Below are positions 39,215-46,564 of a stretch of 64,000 nucleotides of DNA, one piece after another. Position numbers and translations under genes: made by a program. The DNA is from Corynebacterium rhinophilum (GTDB lineage: Bacteria; Actinomycetota; Actinomycetes; Mycobacteriales; Mycobacteriaceae), in assembly GCF_030227225.1 (NCBI RefSeq), contig NZ_JASPHQ010000013.1:1-64000 (forward strand). The letters run 5' to 3'. Below the pieces are notes generated by a model that searched no databases, was not told where the DNA came from, and saw only the letters and a program-made list of their open reading frames with translations. Positions within the stretch are counted from its first letter, which is position 1. The number at the start of each line of letters is the position of its first letter.

Positions 39215-40132
39215 TTGCCCTCCATGGCCTTTGCACCACTTCCCCCCTCCACGGTTGAGCTGGAAGGACCCTTTGCGCACGAGTTTGTCCACACCCGGGG
39301 CATCCGCCTGCACGTGGCCATAGCGGGCGATAGCGCCGATCCCCTCGTTGTTTTTATTCACGGCGCATTCGGCGGCTGGTTCGATTTTCAGGAGGTCATT
39401 GGGCCCCTCGCCCAGAGCGGGTACCACGTTGCCGCGGTGGATATGCGCGGCTTTGGCATGTCCGATAAGCCGCCCATCGATCCAGGCCAGGATATCCGCA
39501 CCTTGGTCGGGGATCTGGATGGCCTCATCCAGGCATTGGGCCACGATGATGCCTATATCGTCGGCGCCGATACCGGTGGCGCGGTGGCGTGGTGCCTGGC
39601 TGCCGAGCGCCCCAATCGCGTCCGCGGCTTGGTCTCCGTCTCGGCCGCGCACCCCGTGGATATCCGCCGCGCCATCGCCGCACGCCCCTGGGATTTTGGG
39701 TGGATGATCCTGCGTTCCCTCCTCTGCCACCTGCCAAAGGTCACCCGCGCGAATACCCTGCTGCTCAGCCCCCGGGCCTACCGCAAGGAGCTCAGCCTGG
39801 ATACGGGGCCCGCGCTTGCCGATGCCACCCTAGAGTCCATCCTTGCCCTGCGCCTGCGCGCCTCTCAGATTGGCAAAGTGCGCCGCGGGATCCTGTGGAA
39901 TCACCGGATGCGCACCGCCGTGGTGCCGCTGAACTGGTCAGAATTAAGCGTCAAGCGCCCCGTCCTTTTCATCCACGCCCAACAGCGCTTGTGGAACCCC
40001 GTCATCCAGCGGGCAGCCCTGCGCGCCCGCGCGGGGTTTAGCGCCACCTCGATTCCAGGTGCCAAGAACCTGCCTTTCCTCGAGGCCCCTGAAAAGTTCG
40101 TCGACGAGCTGCGCCGCTGGCTCGACGCGTAG
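39215..40132 (+). CDS. Alpha/beta hydrolase, EphE-like
   Basis: The 305-residue alpha/beta hydrolase has the oxyanion motif HGAFGGWFDF, the strand AVDMRGFGMSD and the nucleophile position in IVGADTGGAVAWCLA. There Asp (GADTGG) replaces serine, as in epoxide hydrolases and haloalkane dehalogenases. Position next to marP matches ephE (Rv3670). The C-terminal catalytic His is not clear: the sequence ends GAKNLPFLEAPEKFVDELRRWL. That could mean reduced activity. Start choice is uncertain: TTG 39215 is 4 bases after aaagg and ATG 39224 is 13. Confidence 0.75.
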   Translation: MPSMAFAPLPPSTVELEGPFAHEFVHTRGIRLHVAIAGDSADPLVVFIHGAFGGWFDFQEVIGPLAQSGYHVAAVDMRGFGMSDKPPIDPGQDIRTLVGDLDGLIQALGHDDAYIVGADTGGAVAWCLAAERPNRVRGLVSVSAAHPVDIRRAIAARPWDFGWMILRSLLCHLPKVTRANTLLLSPRAYRKELSLDTGPALADATLESILALRLRASQIGKVRRGILWNHRMRTAVVPLNWSELSVKRPVLFIHAQQRLWNPVIQRAALRARAGFSATSIPGAKNLPFLEAPEKFVDELRRWLDA

Positions 40133-40190
40133 GGCGCGTGGGGCGCGTAGGGCGCATAGGGCGCGTGGGGCGCGTAGGACGGCGCGTGGG
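40125..40190. repeat. 9-bp tandem repeat at the 3' end of the hydrolase gene
   Basis: About seven copies of gcgcgtagg / gcgcgtggg run from the last codons of the hydrolase gene (its TAG lies in the first unit) to 40190. A small hairpin (gtgggg...ccccac) follows at 40186-40204. The unit length is three codons, so a mutated stop would extend the protein in frame only to the next TAG. Confidence 0.85.
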
Positions 40191-40222
40191 GAGACATACC
40201 CCACGCGGATCTAATACGAAGG

Positions 40223-41419
40223 CTAGTGCGCCACGCACTCGCCCGTTTCTACCGGGCGTTTCAACTGGGTGACATCCCCAATGTGGCCGATGACCTCATC
40301 TGCGGTCAGCGCATATCCGGTCTCAGAATCATCCACTGAGGCGCCGAAGATAACGCCCAAGACCTCGCCCGCGGTATTGACCAGGGGGCCGCCAGAATTG
40401 CCCTGTTGGATATTGCCGCGCACCGTATAGGAATCGCGCTCTACCCTGCCTTGGGAGTAGATATCCGGGCCGGCGATGGTGATGCGATCGCGCACCCGGG
40501 CCATTTCAGCGTTAAAGGGCCCGGAGTGTGGAAAGCCCATGACCATGGCATCATCGCCGGTCTGGGTCGGCTGCTGCGCCCACGGCAAGGGCTGGATGCC
40601 CAAATCCGGCGCGTGCAAGACGGCGATATCGACCTCTGGGTTGTAGTAGACCACCGTGGCGTCTTTCAACCCCAGCTTCGTATCCAGCCTCACTGTTTGG
40701 GTGCCGGCCACCACGTGGGCATTGGTGACCACATAGTCATTGTCCACCACGAAACCGGAACCCATGAGGCGGCGGGAGCACTCTTCGGCATCGCCAAGCA
40801 CATGAATGATAGACGGGCGGATGCTGCGCACCAGCTCCGGATCCTGCACATCTGGGGCGGGGTCCTCGACGTCCTTGCCGCTGATGGAGGTTTCCCACGG
40901 CGAGACCAAGGGCGGAAGCCCCGATTCATTGAGCATCGCCGCCACGCCATTGGGAAGGGAAGCCAGGCGCGTCGGGGCGGCCGCGTTGAGGTTGCTCAGG
41001 ATGCGGGAATCGCGCAGCCCCTGCCCCGCAGATCCGCCCAAATTGGTTGCCACGGGAATGGAAATCATCCAGATGACGATGAGCGCGATGAAGGACTGAA
41101 AGACCGCGCCGAATAGCGAATCTATCCGCTGGGTGCTGCGCGCCTTCATGCGGTCGCGCACGCTGGTACCCAAGGAGGAACCAATGATCTGCCCAATACC
41201 CACCAGCAAAACTAGGATTCCCACGAGCAGGAGCAGGCGCAGCGAAGGCTCCTCCACTGTGCGCAATACGCTGGGCGCTACAGCGATGCCCACCACGAGG
41301 CCCGCGCCCACGCCGATGGCGGAGAGCACCGCGGCAAGCGCACCATTGCGCCAACCACTTAGCAATGCTGCTAATACGGCAAGCACAATCAGGCCGTCAA
41401 CAACGAGCGCAGCAGTCAT
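40223..41419 (-). CDS. marP: MarP-type membrane serine protease
   Basis: This 398-residue protein has four N-terminal transmembrane helices (colicin V production/CvpA-like, about residues 1-130) and a periplasmic trypsin-like protease domain. The catalytic triad is visible in VTNAHVVAG (His), VDIAVLHAPD (Asp) and QGNSGGPLV (Ser). Two cysteines (ECSRR and near the C-terminus ETGECVAH) may form the redox-sensitive disulfide known for Mycobacterium MarP (Rv3671c). The family protects against acid and oxidative stress. It lies upstream of the Nudix-tlpA-nth genes in the opposite reading order, as in Mycobacterium. Confidence 0.93.
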   Translation of the reverse strand: MTAALVVDGLIVLAVLAALLSGWRNGALAAVLSAIGVGAGLVVGIAVAPSVLRTVEEPSLRLLLLVGILVLLVGIGQIIGSSLGTSVRDRMKARSTQRIDSLFGAVFQSFIALIVIWMISIPVATNLGGSAGQGLRDSRILSNLNAAAPTRLASLPNGVAAMLNESGLPPLVSPWETSISGKDVEDPAPDVQDPELVRSIRPSIIHVLGDAEECSRRLMGSGFVVDNDYVVTNAHVVAGTQTVRLDTKLGLKDATVVYYNPEVDIAVLHAPDLGIQPLPWAQQPTQTGDDAMVMGFPHSGPFNAEMARVRDRITIAGPDIYSQGRVERDSYTVRGNIQQGNSGGPLVNTAGEVLGVIFGASVDDSETGYALTADEVIGHIGDVTQLKRPVETGECVAH

Positions 41420-41481
41420 AGCTTTGGTTCTTTCTCGATCGAAATCTCGTGCGTCCTCCGGCGCCTTAAGCGCACGGGCAA

Positions 41482-42183
41482 TTAGGACATCTTCTCATTA
41501 TTGCGGGACTTTTTGAGGGTGTCACGCAGGTCTATGACCGAATTGTTATCCCACGGTACGCTCCACCCAGAATGATCCAATAATGCTGCCAGCACCCCGG
41601 CAGTAAAGCCCCAAATCACGTAGTCATTGGCATAAAACGCCGGGCCTTGCCACTGCTTGAATCCCACCAGCAGGCGGTTGCGGGGGTCAATGAGCTCCCT
41701 GATCGGGACGAAGAACACATCATCGGTCTCCGCCGGGCTAGCGGGATAGACCTCGCCCGGCTCCGCCCAGTGGGCCAAAATTGGGCTTACCGGATTCCCC
41801 GTGGCGCGAATGTGCAGCTGTTCCCACTGCTCTAAGGGCGTGACCGTGTGGCGCTGCAGATCGGTTTCCTCCCACGCCTCCCGCAGGGCGGTATCTACCA
41901 GCGAGGTATCGCCCGGATCCCGCCGGCCGCCGGGAAAGGCAATCTGCCCGGAATGCGAGCGCAGGGACGGCGAGCGGTGCGTAAGCAAAATTTCGCCATC
42001 CTCCACACTGTTCCCGCTAAGCAGCATCAGCACCGCGGCTTCCCGCTTGATTGGCACCTCTTCCTCCGAGCCATTGAGCTGCGAGGCCTGCCGCTTACCA
42101 ATGAGCTCTTGCACCTGACTCGTATCGACGCCCAGCGCGGGTTTTATCCACTCGGGCGTGTATTCGGGCCACACTTTACTCAT
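41482..42183 (-). CDS. Nudix CoA pyrophosphatase
   Basis: This 233-residue protein has the CoA-pyrophosphatase signature LLTHRSPSLRSHSGQIAFPGG and the Nudix box GGRRDPGDTSLVDTALREAWEETDL. The first Glu of the box appears as Asp, as in several of these enzymes. It probably cleaves CoA or related ADP-containing metabolites. The start overlaps the stop of the upstream TlpA-like gene by 4 bases. It corresponds in position to Rv3672c. Confidence 0.88.
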   Translation of the reverse strand: MSKVWPEYTPEWIKPALGVDTSQVQELIGKRQASQLNGSEEEVPIKREAAVLMLLSGNSVEDGEILLTHRSPSLRSHSGQIAFPGGRRDPGDTSLVDTALREAWEETDLQRHTVTPLEQWEQLHIRATGNPVSPILAHWAEPGEVYPASPAETDDVFFVPIRELIDPRNRLLVGFKQWQGPAFYANDYVIWGFTAGVLAALLDHSGWSVPWDNNSVIDLRDTLKKSRNNEKMS

Positions 42184-42770
42184 CCGGCAAGCGCCTCCTT
42201 GACCGTCTTTTCAATCTCGTCCGCAGAGGTAAACGGCTGGGCCGCCTGTTTGATCACTTCGCCATCGCGGAGAATGACGGTCACGGGAACCACGCCTGGC
42301 AGGCCCAGCGTGCCCGCGAAGCTATTATCCGGATCCTGGAAGCTCGGCAGGTCTACCCCCACGTCATTGAGGAACGCGGCCCCGTTGGCGGCGTTTTTAT
42401 CCGCGTGCACCCCAATGACCTTCCAGTCAGGGTGGGATTCTGCTACCTCGTCCAGGTGGGGCAATTCCGCGCGGCACGGCTCGCACCACCACGCCCACAC
42501 GTTGGCGATGGTAATGCCCTCATCCGCCTTGTCTCCTTCGCCTGCGTCATCGCCGCCCAGGCATTCCAGATCCACCCCGGCGATGGGCCCCGCGGGGCAA
42601 TCTGGGCGCTCGGCTACGTCCTGGTCACCCGCCGCGCCCGATTCCATGCCAGGGGCCTGCGCCGATTCACCCGCGCCGGTGTCATCCCCACGCAGCTGCA
42701 TGACCCCCACTACCACGAGGACAGCGATGACAATGGCCGCAATGACGGTGCCGAAGACGTATTTTTTCAT
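42180..42770 (-). CDS. Membrane-anchored TlpA-like thioredoxin
   Basis: This 196-residue protein has one N-terminal transmembrane anchor (about residues 5-25) and an extracytoplasmic thioredoxin fold. The redox motif is in IANVWAWWCEPCRAELP (CEPC), with a cis-proline region GVVPVTVIL. Two more cysteines (RPDCPAG, LECLGG) lie between anchor and domain. The family reduces or isomerises disulfides outside the membrane, often for cytochrome c maturation. It corresponds to Rv3673c. Confidence 0.87.
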   Translation of the reverse strand: MKKYVFGTVIAAIVIAVLVVVGVMQLRGDDTGAGESAQAPGMESGAAGDQDVAERPDCPAGPIAGVDLECLGGDDAGEGDKADEGITIANVWAWWCEPCRAELPHLDEVAESHPDWKVIGVHADKNAANGAAFLNDVGVDLPSFQDPDNSFAGTLGLPGVVPVTVILRDGEVIKQAAQPFTSADEIEKTVKEALAG

Positions 42771-42774
42771 ACCG

Positions 42775-43428
42775 CTAGCTTAATGCAGCCGGGCACAGAT
42801 CCCGCACCACGCAATCCCCACACTCCGGGTTCCGGGCGTGGCAGACCCGCCGGCCGTGAAAAATGACGCGATGGGAAAACATCGTCCACTGTTCCTCTGC
42901 AATGAGCTTGGCGATGTCCCTTTCTATCTTCACCGGCGTCTTCTCTCCCGTCAGCTCCAGGCGCTGCATCAGCCGGCTAAAGTGCGTATCCACGGTAAGG
43001 CCGGGCACCCCGAAGGCATCGCCCAGCACCACCAGCGCCGTCTTGCGGCCCACCCCAGGCAGGGAGGTCAGTTCCTTTACGGTCTGTGGCACCTCGCCGT
43101 CGAATTCAGAAACGAGGCGCTCGCCGATGCCCATAAGATGCCCCGCCTTCGCCCGCTGAAACCCCAGCGGTCGCAGGATTGCCTCAAGGTCCTCCCGCCT
43201 GGCCGCCGCATAATCGGCCGCCGTGGGATAGGTGCGGAAAAGCTCAGGAGTCACCGAGTTCACGCGCGCATCCGTGCACTGCGCGGAGAGCACCGTGGCC
43301 ACCAAGAGCTGGAGGGGAGAGTCAAAATCGAGCTCGCATCTGGCATCAGGATATTCGCGTGCCAATCGCTCATTAATGACGGGCGCTCTCTTGCTCGGGG
43401 CCGCGGTGCTTGGCAATGCTGAACTCAT
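42775..43428 (-). CDS. nth: Endonuclease III
   Basis: This 217-residue DNA glycosylase/AP lyase removes oxidised pyrimidines. The helix-hairpin-helix with catalytic lysine is LPGVGRKTALVV, the catalytic Asp follows in LTVDTHFSRL, and the C-terminal [4Fe-4S] ligands are in CHARNPECGDCVVRDLC. I chose ATG 43428 because a TAAGCT box (43436-43441, reverse strand) is exactly 7 bases upstream. Frames extending to 43458 or 43512 would overlap a divergent small gene. Gene order nth-glxR is conserved in corynebacteria and mycobacteria. Confidence 0.92.
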   Translation of the reverse strand: MSSALPSTAAPSKRAPVINERLAREYPDARCELDFDSPLQLLVATVLSAQCTDARVNSVTPELFRTYPTAADYAAARREDLEAILRPLGFQRAKAGHLMGIGERLVSEFDGEVPQTVKELTSLPGVGRKTALVVLGDAFGVPGLTVDTHFSRLMQRLELTGEKTPVKIERDIAKLIAEEQWTMFSHRVIFHGRRVCHARNPECGDCVVRDLCPAALS

Positions 43429-43456
43429 GCCGCCAAGCTTAGTAGGATAGGAATAC

Positions 43457-43546
43457 ATGATTTCACTTGTTATTTTCGTTCCGCTTGGCATCGCCCTTTT
43501 TGCGCTCCTCATGGAAAAACTGGAAGCGATTGTCTTCGCGGATTAG
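43457..43546 (+). CDS. 29-residue single-span membrane microprotein
   Basis: The frame ATG 43457 to TAG 43546 encodes a peptide that begins MISLVIFVPLGIALFALLME and ends KLEAIVFAD. That is one transmembrane helix of about 18 residues followed by an acidic/amphipathic tail. A TAGGAT box (43443-43448) lies 8 bases upstream, and an aggatagga stretch could serve as a ribosome site. Codons look normal for this genome. It is divergent from nth (28-base gap) and precedes glxR by about 220 bases. Function is unknown. A role in membrane-complex regulation is only a guess from size. Confidence 0.5.
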   Translation: MISLVIFVPLGIALFALLMEKLEAIVFAD

Positions 43547-43627
43547 CAGGAAATCCGCTGGCTGTAAAGCTAGGGGCGTAAGTGATCCCATTTCTGTTAT
43601 GTAAACGAAACTAGGGCAGTACCCAAA

Positions 43628-43643
43628 AGTGACGAACTGCACT
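43628..43643. promoter_or_regulatory. Candidate GlxR operator upstream of glxR
   Basis: agtgacgaactgcact has the symmetric half-sites gtga/cac with the spacing of the GlxR consensus tgtgaNNtaNNtcaca. It lies about 130 bases upstream of glxR. Autoregulation is known in C. glutamicum. A possible promoter (ttgacc 43666-43671, tagcgt 43687-43692, 15-base spacing) follows. Confidence 0.45.
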
Positions 43644-43769
43644 GTAAAATGGGGTACGCTAAAAATTGACCCCGCTTGTTCCGCATTAGCGTGCCTCCCT
43701 GGAGCCCGCAAAAGGATGTGGCCCAAGCACTTTAGTGACTTATCGCAGTCGACATCCAAGGAGTAAAAC

Positions 43770-44453
43770 GTGGAAGGCGTACAGGACACCCTCTCCCGCG
43801 CCGGAATCTTCCAAGGCGTTGATCCCGTAGCAGTGCAGAATCTTCTCGAGCAGATGGAGACAGTGCGCTTCCCGCGCGGTACCACCATCTTCGATGAAGG
43901 CGAGCCCGGTGACCGTTTGTATATCATCACCTCCGGCAAGATTAAGCTCGCCCGCCACGCCCCGGATGGCCGCGAAAACCTCCTGACCGTGATGGGCCCG
44001 TCCGATATGTTCGGCGAGCTCTCCATCTTCGATCCGGGCCCGCGCACCTCGTCCGCCGTCTGCGTGACTGAGGTCCAGGCCGCCACCATGAACTCCGAGC
44101 TGCTGGATAAGTGGGTGAGCGATCACCCCGCCATCGCCCAGCAGCTGCTGCGCGTGCTGGCCCGCCGCCTGCGCCGCACCAACGCCAACCTGGCGGACCT
44201 CATCTTCACCGATGTGCCCGGCCGCGTTGCCAAGACCCTGCTACAGCTGGCTAACCGCTTCGGCGTTCAGGAAGGCAGCGCGCTGCGCGTCAACCACGAT
44301 CTCACCCAGGAAGAGATTGCCCAGCTGGTCGGCGCTTCCCGCGAGACCGTCAACAAGGCCCTGGCTACCTTCGCTCACCGCGGCTGGATTCGCCTTGAGG
44401 GCAAGTCCGTGCTCATCGTCGATACCGAGCACCTCGCCCGCCGCGCGCGCTAA
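43770..44453 (+). CDS. glxR: cAMP-dependent global regulator GlxR
   Basis: This Crp/Fnr-family regulator (227 residues) controls carbon, respiration and many other genes in corynebacteria. The cyclic nucleotide-binding domain (about 10-125) has [20 protein letters not shown] and the cAMP phosphate-binding [16 protein letters not shown]. The C-terminal winged helix has [24 protein letters not shown] as the recognition segment. The GTG start is preceded by a strong aaggag. The cAMP source cyaB is about 21 kb away in this window. Confidence 0.97.
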   Translation: MEGVQDTLSRAGIFQGVDPVAVQNLLEQMETVRFPRGTTIFDEGEPGDRLYIITSGKIKLARHAPDGRENLLTVMGPSDMFGELSIFDPGPRTSSAVCVTEVQAATMNSELLDKWVSDHPAIAQQLLRVLARRLRRTNANLADLIFTDVPGRVAKTLLQLANRFGVQEGSALRVNHDLTQEEIAQLVGASRETVNKALATFAHRGWIRLEGKSVLIVDTEHLARRAR

Positions 44454-44462
44454 AACCAAAAA

Positions 44463-44505
44463 ATTCCCTCCATCCTCCGTGCATAGCACCGAAGGTGGAG
44501 GGAAT
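44463..44505 (+). terminator. Terminator after glxR
   Basis: The stem attccctccatc / ggtggagggaat (one wobble pair) starts 10 bases after the glxR stop. An A-run precedes it, so it may also serve the converging gene on the other strand. Confidence 0.65.
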
Positions 44506-44540
44506 AAGCGTTTTAAGCCGACGGCCTGACACGCAGCGCG

Positions 44541-45368
44541 TTAGCTATCCGTACCGGTGCCGGTACCGTCGAGGTACTTCAACGCGGTGCGCGTGGACTG
44601 CTCTGCGGCATGGCGCAGCACCGGATCCACATCGTCATACATTTCATTGACCAAGGTGGTCAGATCCACGTCATTACCCAGCCGGGAGCGGATTTCCCGG
44701 ATCTGATCCAAGCGGTAGTGGCGGCGGTCAATATACTTGCGCGCCACCTGCGAGGTATCCTCCAAATCCGGCCCGTGGCCCGGGAAGAGCGGAACATCCT
44801 TGCCGCGAGATTCCAGCACGTCCAAGGCGTGCAGGTAATCGGCCAAATCGCCGTCCGTTTCTGAAAGCAATACGGTGTGGCGCCCCGCGATGGTATCGCC
44901 GGTGATAATGCCCTCTAGCCGGGAATTTTCTACCTCCCCGCTCCACACGAAAAAGGACGTTGAGTCCGCCGTATGGCCCGGCGTGTGCAGGACTTCCAGC
45001 TGCGGGGTGATGCCTTCCAGGGTCAGGATTTCACCCTTCTGCAACGCCTCCGCGCCATTGCAATAGCTGGGATCGAAGGCGCGGATGGGCGCGCCAGTCA
45101 TCTGCCGGAGCCGTTGCGCGCCAGAGGCGTGGTCATCGTGGCGGTGGGTAAGCAGAATTAAAGCCACCTCACCAGCATGACGATGCACAACGTTGAGGTG
45201 GCCTTCATCCTCCGGCCCCGGGTCCACGACGATCGACCGAGAGTCTTCAGCGGCACTGATAATCCAGGTATTCGTGCCCTCGAGGGCGGTATAGCTGGGA
45301 TTATCACAAAGAACTACGCCAACGGATTGGCTTACGGGACGCAATTGACTGTATGCGGGGTGCTCCAT
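44541..45368 (-). CDS. Metallo-beta-lactamase-fold hydrolase (LACTB2-like)
   Basis: The 275-residue protein has the metal motif LTHRHDDHASG (about 90-100), a later HTPGHTADS, IITGDTIAG and LFPGHGPDLED. A C-terminal helical region (RKYIDRRHYRLDQIREI) resembles the winged-helix tail of the LACTB2/hydroxyacylglutathione-hydrolase-like group. The substrate is unknown. It lies 18 bases downstream of the RidA gene on the same strand, in the order DUF4177-ridA-hydrolase. Confidence 0.85.
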   Translation of the reverse strand: MEHPAYSQLRPVSQSVGVVLCDNPSYTALEGTNTWIISAAEDSRSIVVDPGPEDEGHLNVVHRHAGEVALILLTHRHDDHASGAQRLRQMTGAPIRAFDPSYCNGAEALQKGEILTLEGITPQLEVLHTPGHTADSTSFFVWSGEVENSRLEGIITGDTIAGRHTVLLSETDGDLADYLHALDVLESRGKDVPLFPGHGPDLEDTSQVARKYIDRRHYRLDQIREIRSRLGNDVDLTTLVNEMYDDVDPVLRHAAEQSTRTALKYLDGTGTGTDS

Positions 45369-45386
45369 GCCTACCAGCCTATCCGA

Positions 45387-45845
45387 TCACTCAGCGATCT
45401 CTACGATCAATTCGATCTCCACCGGGGCATTCTTGGGCAAGGCGGCAACGCCGACTGCAGAACGCGCGTGCGTGCCAGCCTCGCCGAATACTTCCCCGAT
45501 GAAATCCGATGCCCCGTTAACCACCGCGGGCTGTTCTTCGTAGCTGGGATCCGAGGCCACGAAGCCAACGATCTTGATCACGCGGGAGATATTGTCCAGC
45601 CCGATCTCTGCATCAACGGCCGCCAGGGCGTTGAGGACGGCGGTGCGGGCCTGTTCTTGGGCCTGCTCCGTGGTGACTTCAGCGCCGACCTTGCCGGTCA
45701 CCGGCAGGGAGCCATCCACCAAGGGAAGCTGGCCAGAGGTCCATACCTGGTTGCCCACGCGCAGTGCGGGCACATAGGAAGCCAGAGGCTTAGCGACGCC
45801 CGGCAGCTCCACCCCTAGCTCTTTCAAGCGAGCGGAAAAGCTCAT
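45387..45845 (-). CDS. RidA family deaminase
   Basis: The 152-residue YjgF/YER057c/UK114-fold protein has RVGNQVWTSGQLPLVDG near residue 30 and GASDFIGEVFGEAGTHARSAVGVAALPKNAPVEIELI at the C-terminus. The Arg of THARSAVGV is the residue expected to hold the substrate carboxylate. RidA enzymes hydrolyse reactive enamine/imine intermediates. The ATG directly follows the stop of the DUF4177 gene, so the two are co-translated. Confidence 0.9.
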   Translation of the reverse strand: MSFSARLKELGVELPGVAKPLASYVPALRVGNQVWTSGQLPLVDGSLPVTGKVGAEVTTEQAQEQARTAVLNALAAVDAEIGLDNISRVIKIVGFVASDPSYEEQPAVVNGASDFIGEVFGEAGTHARSAVGVAALPKNAPVEIELIVEIAE

Positions 45846-46004
45846 TTACTCTGCCACCTCGCGCTTGAAGTAGGCCACCACGTTCTCCGGGTTGGGGCCA
45901 GGGGTGATGGAGACCAATTCCCATCCGTCTTCGCCCCAAGAGTCAAGGATCTGCTTGGTGGCGTGGGTCAGTACTGGTGCGGTTGCGTATTCCCATTTAG
46001 TCAT
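45846..46004 (-). CDS. DUF4177-type small protein
   Basis: This 52-residue protein (MTKWEYATAPVLTHATKQIL then DSWGEDGWELVSITPGPN and NVVAYFKREVAE) matches the DUF4177 pattern. That pattern has an aromatic N-terminal strand, a helix and a GWELV core. Function is unknown. Its TAA directly abuts the ATG of ridA, without a spacer, so it is the first gene of a small operon. Confidence 0.85.
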   Translation of the reverse strand: MTKWEYATAPVLTHATKQILDSWGEDGWELVSITPGPNPENVVAYFKREVAE

Positions 46005-46095
46005 GGGGTTTATTCTAGCGATTTAATACGACTTATGCCGCCCCTATTCCGCAGCGCTGTCGCCGCTGCGAGGACAGTCACACCCCCTGACCGCC

Positions 46096-46419
46096 TTAAA
46101 TGCCGACGAGTTCGCCACCCTTAGCCAGGTAATTGGCCCAGTCCGTGATGTGGGGGTTCTTGCGCAGGAGCGCGCGGCGCTGACGCTCGGTCAACCCGCC
46201 CCACACGCCAAATTCCACGCGGTTATCAAGGGCGTCTGCGCGGCATTCCGTTAAAACGGGGCAGTGGCGGCAAATGACGGCGGCTTTGCGCTGTTCAGCG
46301 CCGCGCACGAATAATGCGTCTGGGTCCTCATTGCGGCACTTTGCTTGAGTGACCCACTCACCACGCTCGGGATTTCGGGCTGTATTGGACATCCCCGCAG
46401 TCTTCACTCGAACGGTCAT
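46096..46419 (-). CDS. whcA: WhiB-family redox regulator, WhcA-like
   Basis: The 107-residue protein has the four conserved cysteines (AKCRNEDPD, then ICRHCPVLTEC) that bind a [4Fe-4S] cluster. The WhiB turn GVWGGLTERQRRALL and a basic C-terminal part follow. Adjacent to the class A penicillin-binding protein gene, it corresponds to C. glutamicum whcA, which represses oxidative stress genes. It is read opposite to ponA. The start is ATG 46419 with aaggag about 13 bases upstream. ATG 46392 is possible. Confidence 0.87.
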   Translation of the reverse strand: MTVRVKTAGMSNTARNPERGEWVTQAKCRNEDPDALFVRGAEQRKAAVICRHCPVLTECRADALDNRVEFGVWGGLTERQRRALLRKNPHITDWANYLAKGGELVGI

Positions 46420-46564
46420 GGGTGAGTGTTCTCCTTCCCAGACGGAATACTATGTACCGAGGCCTGAGTCTATTCACTAGAACGCGAGATTGTCTACGAG
46501 GTCACACTTTAGGGGGTGCAGGTCACCTTCCCCATTGCTAGGCAGACCACGTAGGGTATTGGGC

